DNA of 64,000 nt, taken from NCBI GenBank assembly GCA_002104905.1, contig MCFE01000211.1, positions 1-64,000 of the forward strand. The letters are read 5' to 3'. A program made the translations under genes and the position numbers. Below are positions 32,440-42,570 of the stretch, piece by piece (positions within the stretch are counted from its first letter, which is position 1; every line of letters starts with the position of its first letter). The notes below the pieces were generated by a model. It saw nothing but the letters and a program-made list of their open reading frames with translations. It was not told the origin of the DNA and made no database searches. The DNA is from Basidiobolus meristosporus CBS 931.73. Taxonomy: Eukaryota; Basidiobolomycota; Basidiobolomycetes; Basidiobolales; Basidiobolaceae.

Positions 32440-33063
32440 TTACAAGTACTTCCTGGTGCTTTCAAGAGTGGAGCGCAACTCCTTGTTATCAGGCTCAAAC
32501 ATGACCGCGTACTCGAAGGCCTCAACGGCCTCGGGATATCTCTCCAGGCCAACCAGAGCCTTACCCTTACGGAAATGGCCCTTGGCCCAATTTCTACGAA
32601 GCTGGGTGACTGCCTCTGTGTCGTAATACGCCTCGAGGTACTTCTTCATCTCCAAGTAGCAAGCGGCGCGGTTGCAGAGTAACACGGTGGATTCCTCAAG
32701 CAGCAACTGTGAGGCATCCCACACTGGACGAAGGTTGCTGAACTCAATGGCCTGAGTGTAACATTTGACTGCATCCTCGTATCTCTTGTTCTTATAACAC
32801 TCGTTGCCTTGAGTCTTCAACTGATTGATGGCCTCACCCTGTTGTGGGTTAGGTGGAGGGATTTCTCCACGGTTAAGTTGCATAATCTTGCAGATATGGT
32901 TCAGGTCGTGGAAATCAACCCCGCATGGCTCACAAACATCAAGATTGTGCGCCTTACAATAACTCATACCTTCCTTGGTGGTTACTTGGGAAAGGTCGAA
33001 GCCTTGAACCTTCTTACTGTGTAAGAGATCTTCGTTGCTCATCAGATAGCTTGGTACAGACAT
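32440..33063 (-). CDS. SEC72: ER translocation protein Sec72-like TPR protein
   Basis: Fungal Sec72, the cytosolic TPR subunit of the Sec62/63 complex that aids post-translational import into the ER. Single exon, 207 aa, near the usual fungal length (about 190-220). N-terminal CxxC-type cluster YCKAHNLDVCEPCGVDFHD, then PPPNPQQGEAINQLKTQGNE. Then come the TPRs: KRYEDAVKCYTQAIEF, a break with RPVWDASQLLLEE, LLCNRAACYLEMKKYLEAY, NWAKGHFRKGKALVGLERY, and the closing AFEYAVMFEPDNKEL. The order and the RPxW insert fit Sec72 better than Sti1-type TPRs. Confidence 0.85.
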   Translation of the reverse strand: MSVPSYLMSNEDLLHSKKVQGFDLSQVTTKEGMSYCKAHNLDVCEPCGVDFHDLNHICKIMQLNRGEIPPPNPQQGEAINQLKTQGNECYKNKRYEDAVKCYTQAIEFSNLRPVWDASQLLLEESTVLLCNRAACYLEMKKYLEAYYDTEAVTQLRRNWAKGHFRKGKALVGLERYPEAVEAFEYAVMFEPDNKELRSTLESTRKYL

Positions 33064-33651
33064 CTCGTCGGAGGATATATAAAAGGAGTGTGCGTAAGAT
33101 TAGGGATAGTTGAAAGAGTGTAAGTGGAGGAAGCAAAGGTAAAGATAGGAGTCTCAAGGATGGTTTAACTATGCTAGCCGACTCCCTTTTGTTAAGGGAA
33201 TTTTTGGGCTCGTGTCATCTGCATTGTTGCCATCTAACATGGAACATAGTATCTGGTTGTTGCAACGTTGACGATCGCTTCAAGTGCGTGGAATTCCCAT
33301 GTTGCAAATCCCTTCCCAATGATTTATCAGGCTGCTAGATTTTTAGCCAAACATAGATGGCCAAGACACGACCAAGCATATCCCAATTGCTGGAAAATTT
33401 GGCCAATCAGCGAGGGTCAAGTGGCATGAAGTGTTGTGATTAAGCAGATTGGCCAAGGTGGGCCATGTTTACCGATATAAAGCAGATTTGGGTAGCCAAG
33501 GTACACTCTGTTAGGTAGCCAAGGTAGACTCTGTTTATTGATGCAAACCAGATCTGTGCACATGGGCCAAGGTAGCTTATGTTTATTGATGTTGGGATGT
33601 CAGATGGGTGATTACTCTATGTGGGGAGTGGTGGAGAGAACACCGATGAAA
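33064..33651. repeat. intergenic with degenerate GCCAAGGT repeats
   Basis: Between about 33440 and 33600 there are at least four copies of a word like GGCCAAGGTxGxCTxTGTTTA, two of them in direct tandem with a 23-bp period from 33491. It looks like a decayed minisatellite. No gene seen. Confidence 0.6.
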
Positions 33652-34398
33652 CTAGCGGAGTACAGTATTAAATCCGAAATAGCTGGGTTCAGCAACAACG
33701 AAAATAAGCATGGAAATCGCCGAAAACATGATGAATAGCAGGCACATGGTTCGGTTCCGACCACGCCAGATATAGTCCTCCCCGGTGATTTTGCTCTGAG
33801 AGGGAAGGTAGATTGACCCGTAAACCCAGGCAGGAAATAATAAGAATCCAACGAAGAAGAGGATCTTGGCAACGGGGCAGGCTGTGATATGTGAAGTGAT
33901 TGGGCTCTGGCGACGTTTTTCTAGCTTGAGCGATTTCGAGTTGGGCAGAAAGGTGGCCAGATCTAAGGAAGTGATTGAATCGAACTTGATTGAATAAAGT
34001 GCCATGTAGGGATCAAAGTTTTCTTTGGCATTGTCGTCTCGGCTGCACAGCGTTTTTTCATCGAACTCACCAAGCCTTCTCAACCCTAGGAAACTAGATC
34101 GAATCGAATCCTTACGCCGCGAGCTTATTGGCCTGCCATCATGCTGCTCTTCTTGCTCACCCAGCGGGGAATTTACCGTGGAGGAGCTGGTAGAATATCT
34201 ACTGCAACCATTCTCATTGGAAGACTCTAGATCATCACAAATTTGGACTCCATCCTCCCATCGACTACAGATGGGCAGGCCTGCTGGAGTCCCCTTGATA
34301 TTAGTGTATGACTTAGCTGAATACCCCGAATCGATGGAATTCCGTGTATCAATCATCGCTACCAGGCTTAATACCAGCAGAGTAGATATTAAACCCAA
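33652..34398 (-). CDS. fungal membrane protein with two C-terminal TM helices, function unknown
   Basis: 248 aa, single exon. A hydrophobic N-terminal segment (LLVLSLVAMI) is followed by a Ser-rich cytosolic-type region, then CPVAKILFFVGFLLFPAWVY as TM 1, a short loop with WRGRNR, and a second helix (CLLFIMFSAISMLIFVV). This tail (cysteine, LFFxGFLxFPxW, WRxRNR) is, from memory, widespread in fungal proteins of unknown role. The true start may be a later ATG (MIDTRNS), since the first hydrophobic segment is not conserved as far as I know. Confidence 0.6.
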   Translation of the reverse strand: MGLISTLLVLSLVAMIDTRNSIDSGYSAKSYTNIKGTPAGLPICSRWEDGVQICDDLESSNENGCSRYSTSSSTVNSPLGEQEEQHDGRPISSRRKDSIRSSFLGLRRLGEFDEKTLCSRDDNAKENFDPYMALYSIKFDSITSLDLATFLPNSKSLKLEKRRQSPITSHITACPVAKILFFVGFLLFPAWVYGSIYLPSQSKITGEDYIWRGRNRTMCLLFIMFSAISMLIFVVAEPSYFGFNTVLR

Positions 34399-35098
34399 CT
34401 GAGTCTAACCAAAGCCCACTGGATGCAATATCAATGTTTCGAGAGACTCTTCTTGAGCAGAACAATCCACCAGGAGTCCGCTTCGTGAATAAAGGAGTAT
34501 TTAGGCAAGGATGGCAGAGGAACTTGAATGTCTTCAGTACTGGCACTCCGGTCACCGGAAGGCATAAATCAATCGAATGTGCGAAACTCAGTCGTTAAAG
34601 TGTTGTAAGCCCGCTTTATATTCGATTTGTGCAAGTCCCTCGTCATCTGCATTACCTGCTTCAACTGTCAATAGTCTAGGTCAAGATTCCAGAATTTGTT
34701 TGGTGCAGCTGCAATGCTGTAATGATATCAACCATGTGCGCTAATTTTACATAAGCTGAGCTAGTTACTGCTGTTTGACCTTTGTTGATGTCAACTCACA
34801 CTCTTCTGGAAATTGGGGCCAATCTCCTTTCCGTTACCTTGAACACCCAGCAATGAAATTCCCCACTTTTATTCTTTTGTTACATATCTACAACACCTTC
34901 CCAGTCAACCACATCAATTAATATAGAACGATTATAAAGAGTACTATTGTACAAATATGTGGACATCGTGGGGCGAGTCCTCCCAAAAAAGTGTAACAGC
35001 GATCTACACTAGATTCGCAGTAATGGACCACCTCTCTCGCGGTAAGGGCCTGCGAGGTGCTTAAGATGCTTGCCACCTTTTCTGCGTCTCGGACTGGC
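34399..35098. other. intergenic, no gene seen
   Basis: 5' flank of the membrane protein and 3' flank of the PEHE-like gene. A 68-codon ORF at 34349-34555 is not supported. Confidence 0.5.
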
Positions 35099-36697
35099 TT
35101 AGGATGAGCCTTTGCGTCGCTTCAGTGTGTCGTATGTGCGAGGCAAGTCAAAATCGACTTGGAAAAATAAGGGATTTGGCAAAACCAGCGGGACCTCGTT
35201 GGCTCTCCTAGTGATCGAGTGTCGCTTAATTGTAGCAAGTAAGATATAGGAATCCATTATATTGGGCGTTGGTGCGGGCGGCTCCACAGAAGTAGGCGCT
35301 GCTTCGGATGTAGGATCATTTGCCCTCTGTCGGGGTACATGGGACATTCTATTGGTGCGTGTTCTCTTGTTGATCTTCAGATGATGCAGCTCCTCCATCA
35401 TGAGACGCTTTTTGTATTCCTGATGGGCGAGGAGTTCCTGCTCTCTGTTCTTCATTTTCTTCTCCGTTAGCTCATGCTTTCGGTGTCGCTTTTCATAAGC
35501 CGCGTTCGAAATATCCTCCTGTTTGTTTGGCCAATTAGTAATAGAGCCATTGAGTGGGGCTTGGCGCAAAGAAAAGGTAGATTACCATATTTTCCGGCTC
35601 CAAGTGTTGTTTTCGTCGACTTCGCCTGATATTCCCTGCGGTAATATCAATCGGCACAAAATGGGGAATCTCTATGTCCATATTAGTCACTCGGACCTGC
35701 TCCTCATATTCTCCACCAACATCCTCGTTAATTTGACATTCTTCTAGAATGGCTTTGTCCTCTGTGATGTAAAAACAAATATCATTCAACCTTATTTCGG
35801 GATGAATCTCTAATAAAAAAATCAATCAAGTTTCAATTTCAAAATGGCAGATCCAGTGCTGTCTGATAGAAACTTACTTGGTATATTGGGCTCAATCCTC
35901 TCATCAGTCGATTTTTTGGAGATCTCCTTGGCATTACTTTCGCGTGCTGGCTCGTCTGGCACGATGGCTTCCGGGGCGAGTGTGCTCACCAGAATGCCTT
36001 TTTGTACCTTCTCTTGTGGCGGAATGGGCTTCTCCGAATGTTTTGGGCTTTTTTGTTTGTTCGCGGGCTTCTTTGCAGATTTATCCGGGGCCTCGGAAGC
36101 CTTGCGTTTGATTTCAGCTGGCTTCTGGCGGGGTTTCTTTGCCTGCGGTTCTGACGGGACAACGTTTTCTTCCTCGATGTTCTCGTTTAATATCAAGGCT
36201 TCTTTGTGCTTCGATTTCTCCTTGGTGTTCAGTTTGCTAGAACTTTTGGACTTCTTGAGTGGCTGGATAGGCTCTGTGGGTGGCGTTTTCGAAGGTTTCT
36301 TCGTCGATTTAGCGCTAGGTTCCTTGATTTTGGCCATTTCAACTGGAGCTGGCAGGTCAGTGGATGTATCAAGTGGAGGTTGTTCGCGTGATTTTCGTTT
36401 GCGTTTTTCCGGACGACTTTTTGGTTTCTCAGATGGCGGTTTTGACTTTACGCCTTTTTGCACCACTTTATCTGGCTTCTTTCTAAAAAAGCAAGTATGA
36501 ATTAGAAGTCGCGCGAAAAAGGTAGAAGACAACAAGTTTTAGAGAGACTAGTGGATTACTGGGAGGAACATCAGGATGACAATCCTCCCCAACAAACAAG
36601 CAAGGAAAAACCAACAAGATGACGGGGAGATTTCCTGGTGACAGTACCTTGGTTGCCGGGTTTCAGAAGGCGGTTTGGGTTGCAGTCTAGTTTTCAT
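35099..36697 (-). CDS. Lys-rich nuclear protein with PEHE-like domain
   Basis: Four exons, 36697-36648, 36482-35878, 35809-35586 and 35518-35099, total 432 aa in frame. The third intron contains a TTACTAAT branch box. The N-terminal half is a Lys/Pro/Ser-rich, disordered, nuclear-localisation-type region starting MKTRLQPKPPSETRQPRKKP. After it come IEIPHFVPIDI and, across the splice, EDISNAAYEKRHRKHELTEK, a basic helix that resembles the PEHE domain of MSL1/NSL1 histone-acetyltransferase scaffolds (IP.W..., DxSDExYxxRHxKxExxEK). I infer a chromatin role in a MYST-acetyltransferase complex. The C-terminus is short and basic. The PEHE match is by eye and moderate. Confidence 0.65.
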
Positions 36698-37296
36698 ATT
36701 ATGTTATAACGTAGGGATGATGTTTGGGCAACTTTGTGATGACATCAGATGGTTTTGAGCAAAAATACCGCTGTCTACGAAATGAAGTTTGGGAGCTGTG
36801 GACCTTGAGGTGTCTGCCGCAAGCGATATGAATTGGGTCTTTAAAGTAAACACTATGGTAAATCAAAATAAGATAATTCCACAAAGATGCTGTATAAATG
36901 ATCATGTAAAATATGCCAGCAACACTCCTTGAATGACTCCGCAGATTAATATGCAATGTTGATAGCCAACTAGTAGCGCGTTTCCAAACACGTGACGTCA
37001 CATATTTGGAGGTGATTTGTGTGGGTTGGATCAAAGGTGATGAAGATGGATGGCAAGCAGCCAAGAAATATATATCAGTTGTGATTGCATCTTTAGAACA
37101 GTATCCGCTTTGCCACCGCAACAAACATCGAAGATTGATCACTTCCAAGATGAAAGCGTACCTTTTGTCTCGATCGACAATACCATCGAGTAAACTTCAT
37201 CCTTTTGATTAGCATCAATAAAACCATGTTCAAACCTGGTCGACTGGGCTCGATAAATACTCGAGTCACCGGTGGAATCCAAGAAGTGAAGAAGAC
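36698..37296. other. divergent intergenic region between PEHE-like gene and ORC6
   Basis: About 600 bp that must contain both promoters. A 149-codon minus-strand ORF (36699-37148) has no family resemblance. A CACGTGACGTCA sequence (E-box overlapping a CRE-like palindrome) lies near 36990-37001 and is a candidate regulator site. Confidence 0.5.
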
Positions 37297-38283
37297 ATGC
37301 TAGATACTCTTCTGGAGGTAGCAAACCAATTAGAACTTGGCAGTCAGCCCCACATTTGCGAAAGAGCGCGGCATTTGCTCTGGGAGCTAGATGTTCAATT
37401 ATCACGCTTGGTGTTCCCCAAACCAGACATTACCAAGCCGGCTATATGCTTGCAACTAGCGTGTGAAAGGTAAGCTGTTCACTGAACCATTTAGCTTAAG
37501 CACCCAATCAACCAAATCCAGTTTCAAGGAGCATTTCGACCTGCAATCGGCGTATAGATTAACCAGATCCCCACGACTAACGTACATACGCTTGCTAAAT
37601 ACCGCTCGGCTAGCTCTGGGGTTTGATTTGACTTGCCTAAGTAGAATGCTCAAAGAATTCCCGTTCATCAAGCCACATATGCTGCCCGACATCCGGAATA
37701 TCTACTTTACGTTCAGGATTAACTACTCAAAGGCGCTATGGAAGACTGGCCGTGTGGCGAATTGGACGTCTCCGAAATACTTATATATCATAATTTATCT
37801 ATACTGCCAACTATTCCACCCAAACTCACTAAGGTGCAATCCATTGCAGCAGTGCCGGATCCAAATACCAGAATTCGCTAGAACCCTTGAGGTGGTTCAA
37901 CGCTATAGTAGAGATATTCTGAGCCATATACAGTGTCAACTTGAGTTAAGTCTTGAAATCGGTGAGGTCACCAGGGTTTACAGGGGTCGCAAGAGACCCT
38001 GCGTACATCAACAGTCAACTGCTACGGAAAGCGCCAAGATGCCAAAGAGAAGTCACATCACGACAACTGAGCAGACACCGGCCCAGCTTGGAAAATCCCG
38101 GCACATACCAAGGAGGACGGTAGGTTTGGCATGAAGGCTTCTGTAAGCTATCTGTACTAAGCACAAATTTAGATGCAACACCAGTACTTTAGAGAAACGC
38201 AGGACTACCGCGATTATCTTATCTGGAAGCGGCGGATTATTCAGCAATTCTCAGGTGAAGACAAACAATCACCGCCAGTATGA
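37297..38283 (+). CDS. ORC6: origin recognition complex subunit 6
   Basis: Smallest ORC subunit, needed for MCM loading. Exon 1 (37297-37469) encodes LEVANQLELGSQPHICERA and ITKPAICLQLACE; intron GTAAGC...TCCAG; exon 2 from 37522 continues FDLQSAYRLTRSPRLTYIRL, LNTARLALG, then MLPDIRN. This follows the first cyclin-like fold of ORC6. Further downstream ARTLEVVQRYSRDILSHIQ resembles the second fold start (A..A..IL..Y). The last exon (from 38173 after AAATTTAG) encodes FRETQDYRDYLIWKRRIIQQ, matching the conserved C-terminal helix that binds ORC3 (DYxxWxxxIL), and stops at 38283. Middle exon limits (37620-38000) are not resolved; a frame change there means at least one more intron. Confidence 0.78.
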
Positions 38284-38484
38284 TCATGACATGCGGAGGG
38301 TGAATGAAACAGGGTGTCTGACAGCGCTACCAAGAATGTAGCACTCTGCCCATCAATGCACTCAGGCTAGCTATCACTCAGCACACCTGCTGATTTTTAT
38401 TCAATAAAGGAAATGATTTTGAATGCTGCGACGTCACCAATATTCTATTTGCTACCGAAAACCGTTTATTTGTTCTAAAACTGG

Positions 38485-39470
38485 TTATTGTTTCAAACTC
38501 TTGCGATCACTCACCCAGGATTTCACCTTGTCACCACCGAAAACAATGCACACGGTCTGCCAAATGCCGAGGCCGATACGAGGAGTGACCCCGCGGTAGA
38601 ATCCCTTCATTCCATGACTTTCGTAGATATACTTGGCTGCCGAGGAGATTGTCATCTTATCTGGGCGTCCTGGGCTCTTGATTTGAGATTGCATTTCCAC
38701 ACGAATCACCTCGATCGGTTGATTCCAGCAGGAAAGCGCGCCTGCCACGGCCGAGGCACCAATCTTCTCCAGGTTGGTTAGAGGAGTATGGCTATCCGTA
38801 CTTTGACGGAATTTCATGATCATCCCTTCAGCAAGACGAGACAGACCGAACCGACTACCCCAATTGGTGCACTGGCGTACAGCTACTGCATTCACTCCCT
38901 TGTTGATTCCTCGAATCCCCTCTCTTCGGATAACATCGGCAGCTACGGTCCAGGTGGATGTTTTAGGCCCGGCCTCCTTTTGTCGAGTGATCTCCACAGT
39001 CTTCATGAAAGTACAGAATCCCATGGTAAAGTATGCCTGGGTCAGGCCACCAACCATGCCTCCACTAATGCCAGCTACTGCCGGTGAGAAGCCCCAAGTG
39101 CTCATCCGATACTCGACCTCTGACGCAGTAAACATCAGGCAGGCACCTTTTGTGCTGGCCTCGATCCACGCCCATGGAATTAGTCCTTGGTAAAAACCTG
39201 TGAATCCACCTCTCTGCCAGATCTTTTTGAAGGCAGTTGTAAGGTTATCATTGCGATTGGCAGCAAGGTGTGTCTTCAGTACTTCAAAGGGTTGACTAAG
39301 GGTGGTCACCTCAAACAATGTCACTCCAGCACCTATACTGTTGCTCGCGTGTTATCTCAAAGAAGGGTACATGACTAGAGTAGAAAGCTGACTTACGCTA
39401 AGTTGGACCAGGAGACGTTCTTTTTTACAACGGGTGTCTGGAGAGGAGAGACAACGACAGTTTGATTCAT
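38485..39470 (-). CDS. YHM2: mitochondrial citrate/2-oxoglutarate carrier Yhm2
   Basis: Inner-membrane carrier exchanging citrate for oxoglutarate and exporting reducing power; in yeast also found with mtDNA nucleoids. Exons 39470-39397 and 39337-38485 give 308 aa. It starts MNQTVVVSPLQTPVVKKNVS, then SNLAIGAGVTLFEVTTLSQP (spliced) and EVLKTHLAANRNDN. Signature stretches shared with yeast Yhm2: FYQGLIPWAWIEASTKGA, QAYFTMGFCTFMKTVEITR, GIRGINKGVNAVAVRQ, TNWGSRFGLSRL, CWNQPIEVIRVEMQS and GVTPRIGLGIWQTV. These identify it within the carrier superfamily rather than just as a carrier. Three carrier repeats are evident. Confidence 0.95.
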
Positions 39471-40231
39471 GATGTGATGAGCCTTGGCCAAGTTGGGGTA
39501 TGTGTGGAGGATGACTGCGCAGTATATATATATATGTGTCGCCTTGAATAATCTCCTAGTTGGAGGAGACCTATGGACAAGTCGAGGAGATCTAATGAAA
39601 CCGATTTATACGCGGGAAGTATTGCTTAATGCGAATCTTTTCGATGCCTGCAATAAAAGGGGTGCTCTAGTGTATCTCGAGTGGGAGAGTGGATTGGGTA
39701 GTATAAGAGATATACAAATATGTATCAGCTGGCATTATTCAGGCCAAAGTAGTACCCGTTTTCTGTTACACAGAGTCTGGAGATAAACCTAACCACTCGG
39801 TGCTACATGGATAATTTCTGATTAATCATTCGGGTAAAATGGTGGGTTAACACATACCCAACGGTGACAGGTACGTGGAATGCAATTAATCACAGACCAG
39901 CTGCGTTATAAAAGGATGTCCGATGTCTACTCCCCAATCGGTGTTCTGGGCAAGGTGTGTCAAATAATTCCCACTAAGCATCCGAATTTTGGAACCGATA
40001 TGTCATCAAACAATGGTTGTAGTAGCGAGCCGAGAAACAATGCTCTCATTTACTCATTTATACCGGCCAGCAAAGAATAATCCAATAGTAGATATGATAA
40101 TCCTAGTCAACAGTGGATAATCCCAGTCAACAGTGGGTGAACTGAAGCATATTTATATTCCAACACAATCATGATGAGTCACACGGGAATCGGGGGCTTT
40201 ATTAGTGATATATTATCGAAGTGCAATCGGC
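39471..40231. other. intergenic with short AT microsatellite
   Basis: YHM2 promoter side and THR1 3' side. An (AT)n run lies at about 39520-39532. No gene supported. Confidence 0.5.
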
Positions 40232-41367
40232 TCATAATTTTTCTTGTGCGAACCCAATCTGGCATTTGTAACCCTCCTCTACAACATCTAATAGCTTGAC
40301 TACTGTCCTAATGCTATTGGGGGACTGGCGTGCAAAGATCTCCTGAGCGTCCCGAGCGATTTTTTCGAAATTGTCAGTGGCTAGGGCAAGGACGGTGGGA
40401 CCTGCGCCACTCAAGCAAATCCCCACCAGGCCTGGGTGGGAGCTTGGTGTCATCGTTTCTATAATCTCGGGTAGTCCAGGTATCTGGAGATTGAATGGGA
40501 TTTAACAGGCTGATAAAATCAGAGCTGGAACTGTGGTCTGACATACCAAGTGTTTGCGATATGGTTGATGTATTTTGTCCTGCATAGCTTCATAAATCTT
40601 CTCAACATTTGGAGGGGAGTGACTCAATGCATTGGCGAGAATCGTCAGCCGTTGCAAATTAAAGATCTGACAGTAATTAATGTGCGGCTTCGCGAGCCTG
40701 ACGACTTATTGAACGAAGTACTAACCACATCCTCCTTCTGATAATTTACGGGCAACGCCTTCCTGGCCTTTTCAGTCGCTAGCTCAAACTGCGGGATGAT
40801 TGCAATTGCTTTAATCTCTTTCGCCCAGCCTAAGCGCGCGTAGGAGCCAACTCCAACTGGAGGCTGAGTGTCGTTTGTTTGTGGGGGATTGCGCAAGTAG
40901 CCCGCCACGAAGCCTCCCATAAGTGCGGCAACAACATTATCTGGGTGACTCTCGATTTGCAAAATGTAATCCAACATCCTCTCTTTGCTAAGATTCAAGT
41001 TCCCAACAAAGTTGGCCAGTGCTACACCAGCGACTACCGCGGATCCAGAGGAACCCAAGCCTCGACCTAATGGGATGGGGTTGTTGATGTGGATAGCAAT
41101 AGGCTTTGGGAGATCAAGACCGAAGCACGATAAAACATACAGTGCAGTCTTGGTGATTAGGTTTTTCTCTGGGATTAGACACATTGTCTCAGCACCATCA
41201 CCTTCGTATGTGAGTTTCACCGAGGCTTCATTATCGAGGCCGGGTGGATAGACGGTCACCTCTACAGTCAGATACAGGGACAGAGCAAGTCCAAGCACAT
41301 CAAACCCTGGACCAATGTTAGCCGAAGTAGCTGGTACAGTGATTTTTGCATAAGAGGTGCGAGTCAT
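40232..41367 (-). CDS. THR1: homoserine kinase
   Basis: GHMP-family kinase that phosphorylates homoserine with ATP, a committed step to threonine. Three exons, 41367-40726, 40666-40547 and 40483-40232 (GTTAGT...GTCAG, GTATGT...TCCAG), sum to 337 aa. Landmarks: KITVPATSANIGPGFDVLGL; the ATP-binding PIPLGRGLGSSGSAVVAG; HPDNVVAALMGGF; the spliced RLTILANALSH; and the C-terminal GICLSGAGPTVLALA. I start at the ATG of MTRTSYAK because it aligns with other homoserine kinases; an in-frame ATG 30 nt upstream would add ten hydrophobic residues. Confidence 0.95.
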
Positions 41368-41472
41368 GGCAACTGATAGGAGGAAGGTTGTATACAAAAC
41401 CTACCTACCACTAGCATCTTTATATAAAGTGATGCTAAAGAGTAGGGCGATTAGATTTGATATCTCAACAAC

Positions 41473-41685
41473 TCATGTTACACAAGATTTGCTTGCACTG
41501 GGATCTATCTGGTCGTAGATTAGATCCACCTGCGCATTCTGATAAATGCAACAAAAGAAACGACATACTTTGTTGGTTACATCATTCCCAGTTGACCTTG
41601 ACCCATTGGATGATTCCCCGGTGTCACTAATGCCTCTGTCGCGTGCACTCGATGATGCATGAAGGTTTTTTTTGAATGTTTCCAT
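41473..41685 (-). CDS. possible small protein, unrecognised
   Basis: 70 codons with a good start context (AAAATGG). The N-terminal part is Ser/Gly/Asn-rich (SSARDRGISDTGESSNGS). A 30-nt GTATGT...TTATCAG segment inside is a possible but very short intron; removing it keeps the frame (VTNK joined to NAQVDLIYDQ). No family recognised; it could be a chance ORF. Confidence 0.22.
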   Translation of the reverse strand: METFKKNLHASSSARDRGISDTGESSNGSRSTGNDVTNKVCRFFCCIYQNAQVDLIYDQIDPSASKSCVT

Positions 41686-42570
41686 TTTCGTTTGTGTTGA
41701 AGTTTATTTCTCTCGTCATGAACGTTCTTCTCGTATGGTGTTGTGTGGTTGGCAAAAAGTGAGGCGAAAACAATTGGCGATTCCCATATTATCAACCATG
41801 ATTGGCTAATTTTGAGATAACCTTTTGGTGTTGACCAGATCACGCAGTAAGACCGTTGAGTAGGTGTGCAGTAAAAATAGGATCATGGGCGAGGAATTAC
41901 CGAGCTTCCGTGTGGAAGAACAGTTAAACCTAAGGCTGATGTAGAGTCGTACCGTGTCTTCCTGAGGCTGGAGTCAATGACTCTTATGTGACAGAGACTC
42001 GGGTTAGTGGTTTTGTGTCGAATCGAGTTTGACAGTGTGAGGGTCAGTACACTCAGCATCCCCACTCAACATACACAACTGCAAGTATCTATACTCAACC
42101 TTTGTTAACCGAATAAATCGCATCCCGGGACAGGGAATATACTAGATTGCTAGTCAAACACAAATTGAGTGTTTAAAATAAGAAATTGAATGTAAACCAG
42201 ACATCGAATAATACTCCACAAATTGAATAACAATCATATTTATGAACCGCAATTACACCATCAACCCTACTCTAATCCAATGCCAATGCATTTGATGATT
42301 AGCGGTTGAGACAGGGTGGATCGAACCAACCACCATTTTTTCTCACGACTCCATCTCCTAACACACAGTATAGTTCAATCCGGCCGAATGTCTAGGGAAA
42401 ATATCGGAGTCTAGATCAATAGCATTCGATCCAAGCCTACTATAGAAATCCATCCAACGGATTCAAAATTTTAATTCGCGCCTTCTCTCTATTCTGGACT
42501 AATCCTTCATCAATTTTGATTGGTAGAATCGTAGGGGAGTCATCTATATAAGGTTCCCCAACAACATTTC
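41686..42570. other. intergenic, no gene seen
   Basis: AT-rich spacer between the THR1 promoter side and the F-box/LRR gene. A TATA-like TATATAAGG at 42544-42552 sits about 20 bp before the first ATG of the LRR gene. Confidence 0.5.

Noticed and set aside
36699-37148. 149-codon minus-strand ORF upstream of the PEHE-like gene
   Set aside because: No domain, low-complexity composition, and it overlaps the divergent promoter region.
42318-42345. tRNA-like T-arm (GGTTCGATCC on the minus strand)
   Set aside because: No A box, anticodon stem or closing acceptor stem at the right distance; it is a simple hairpin.
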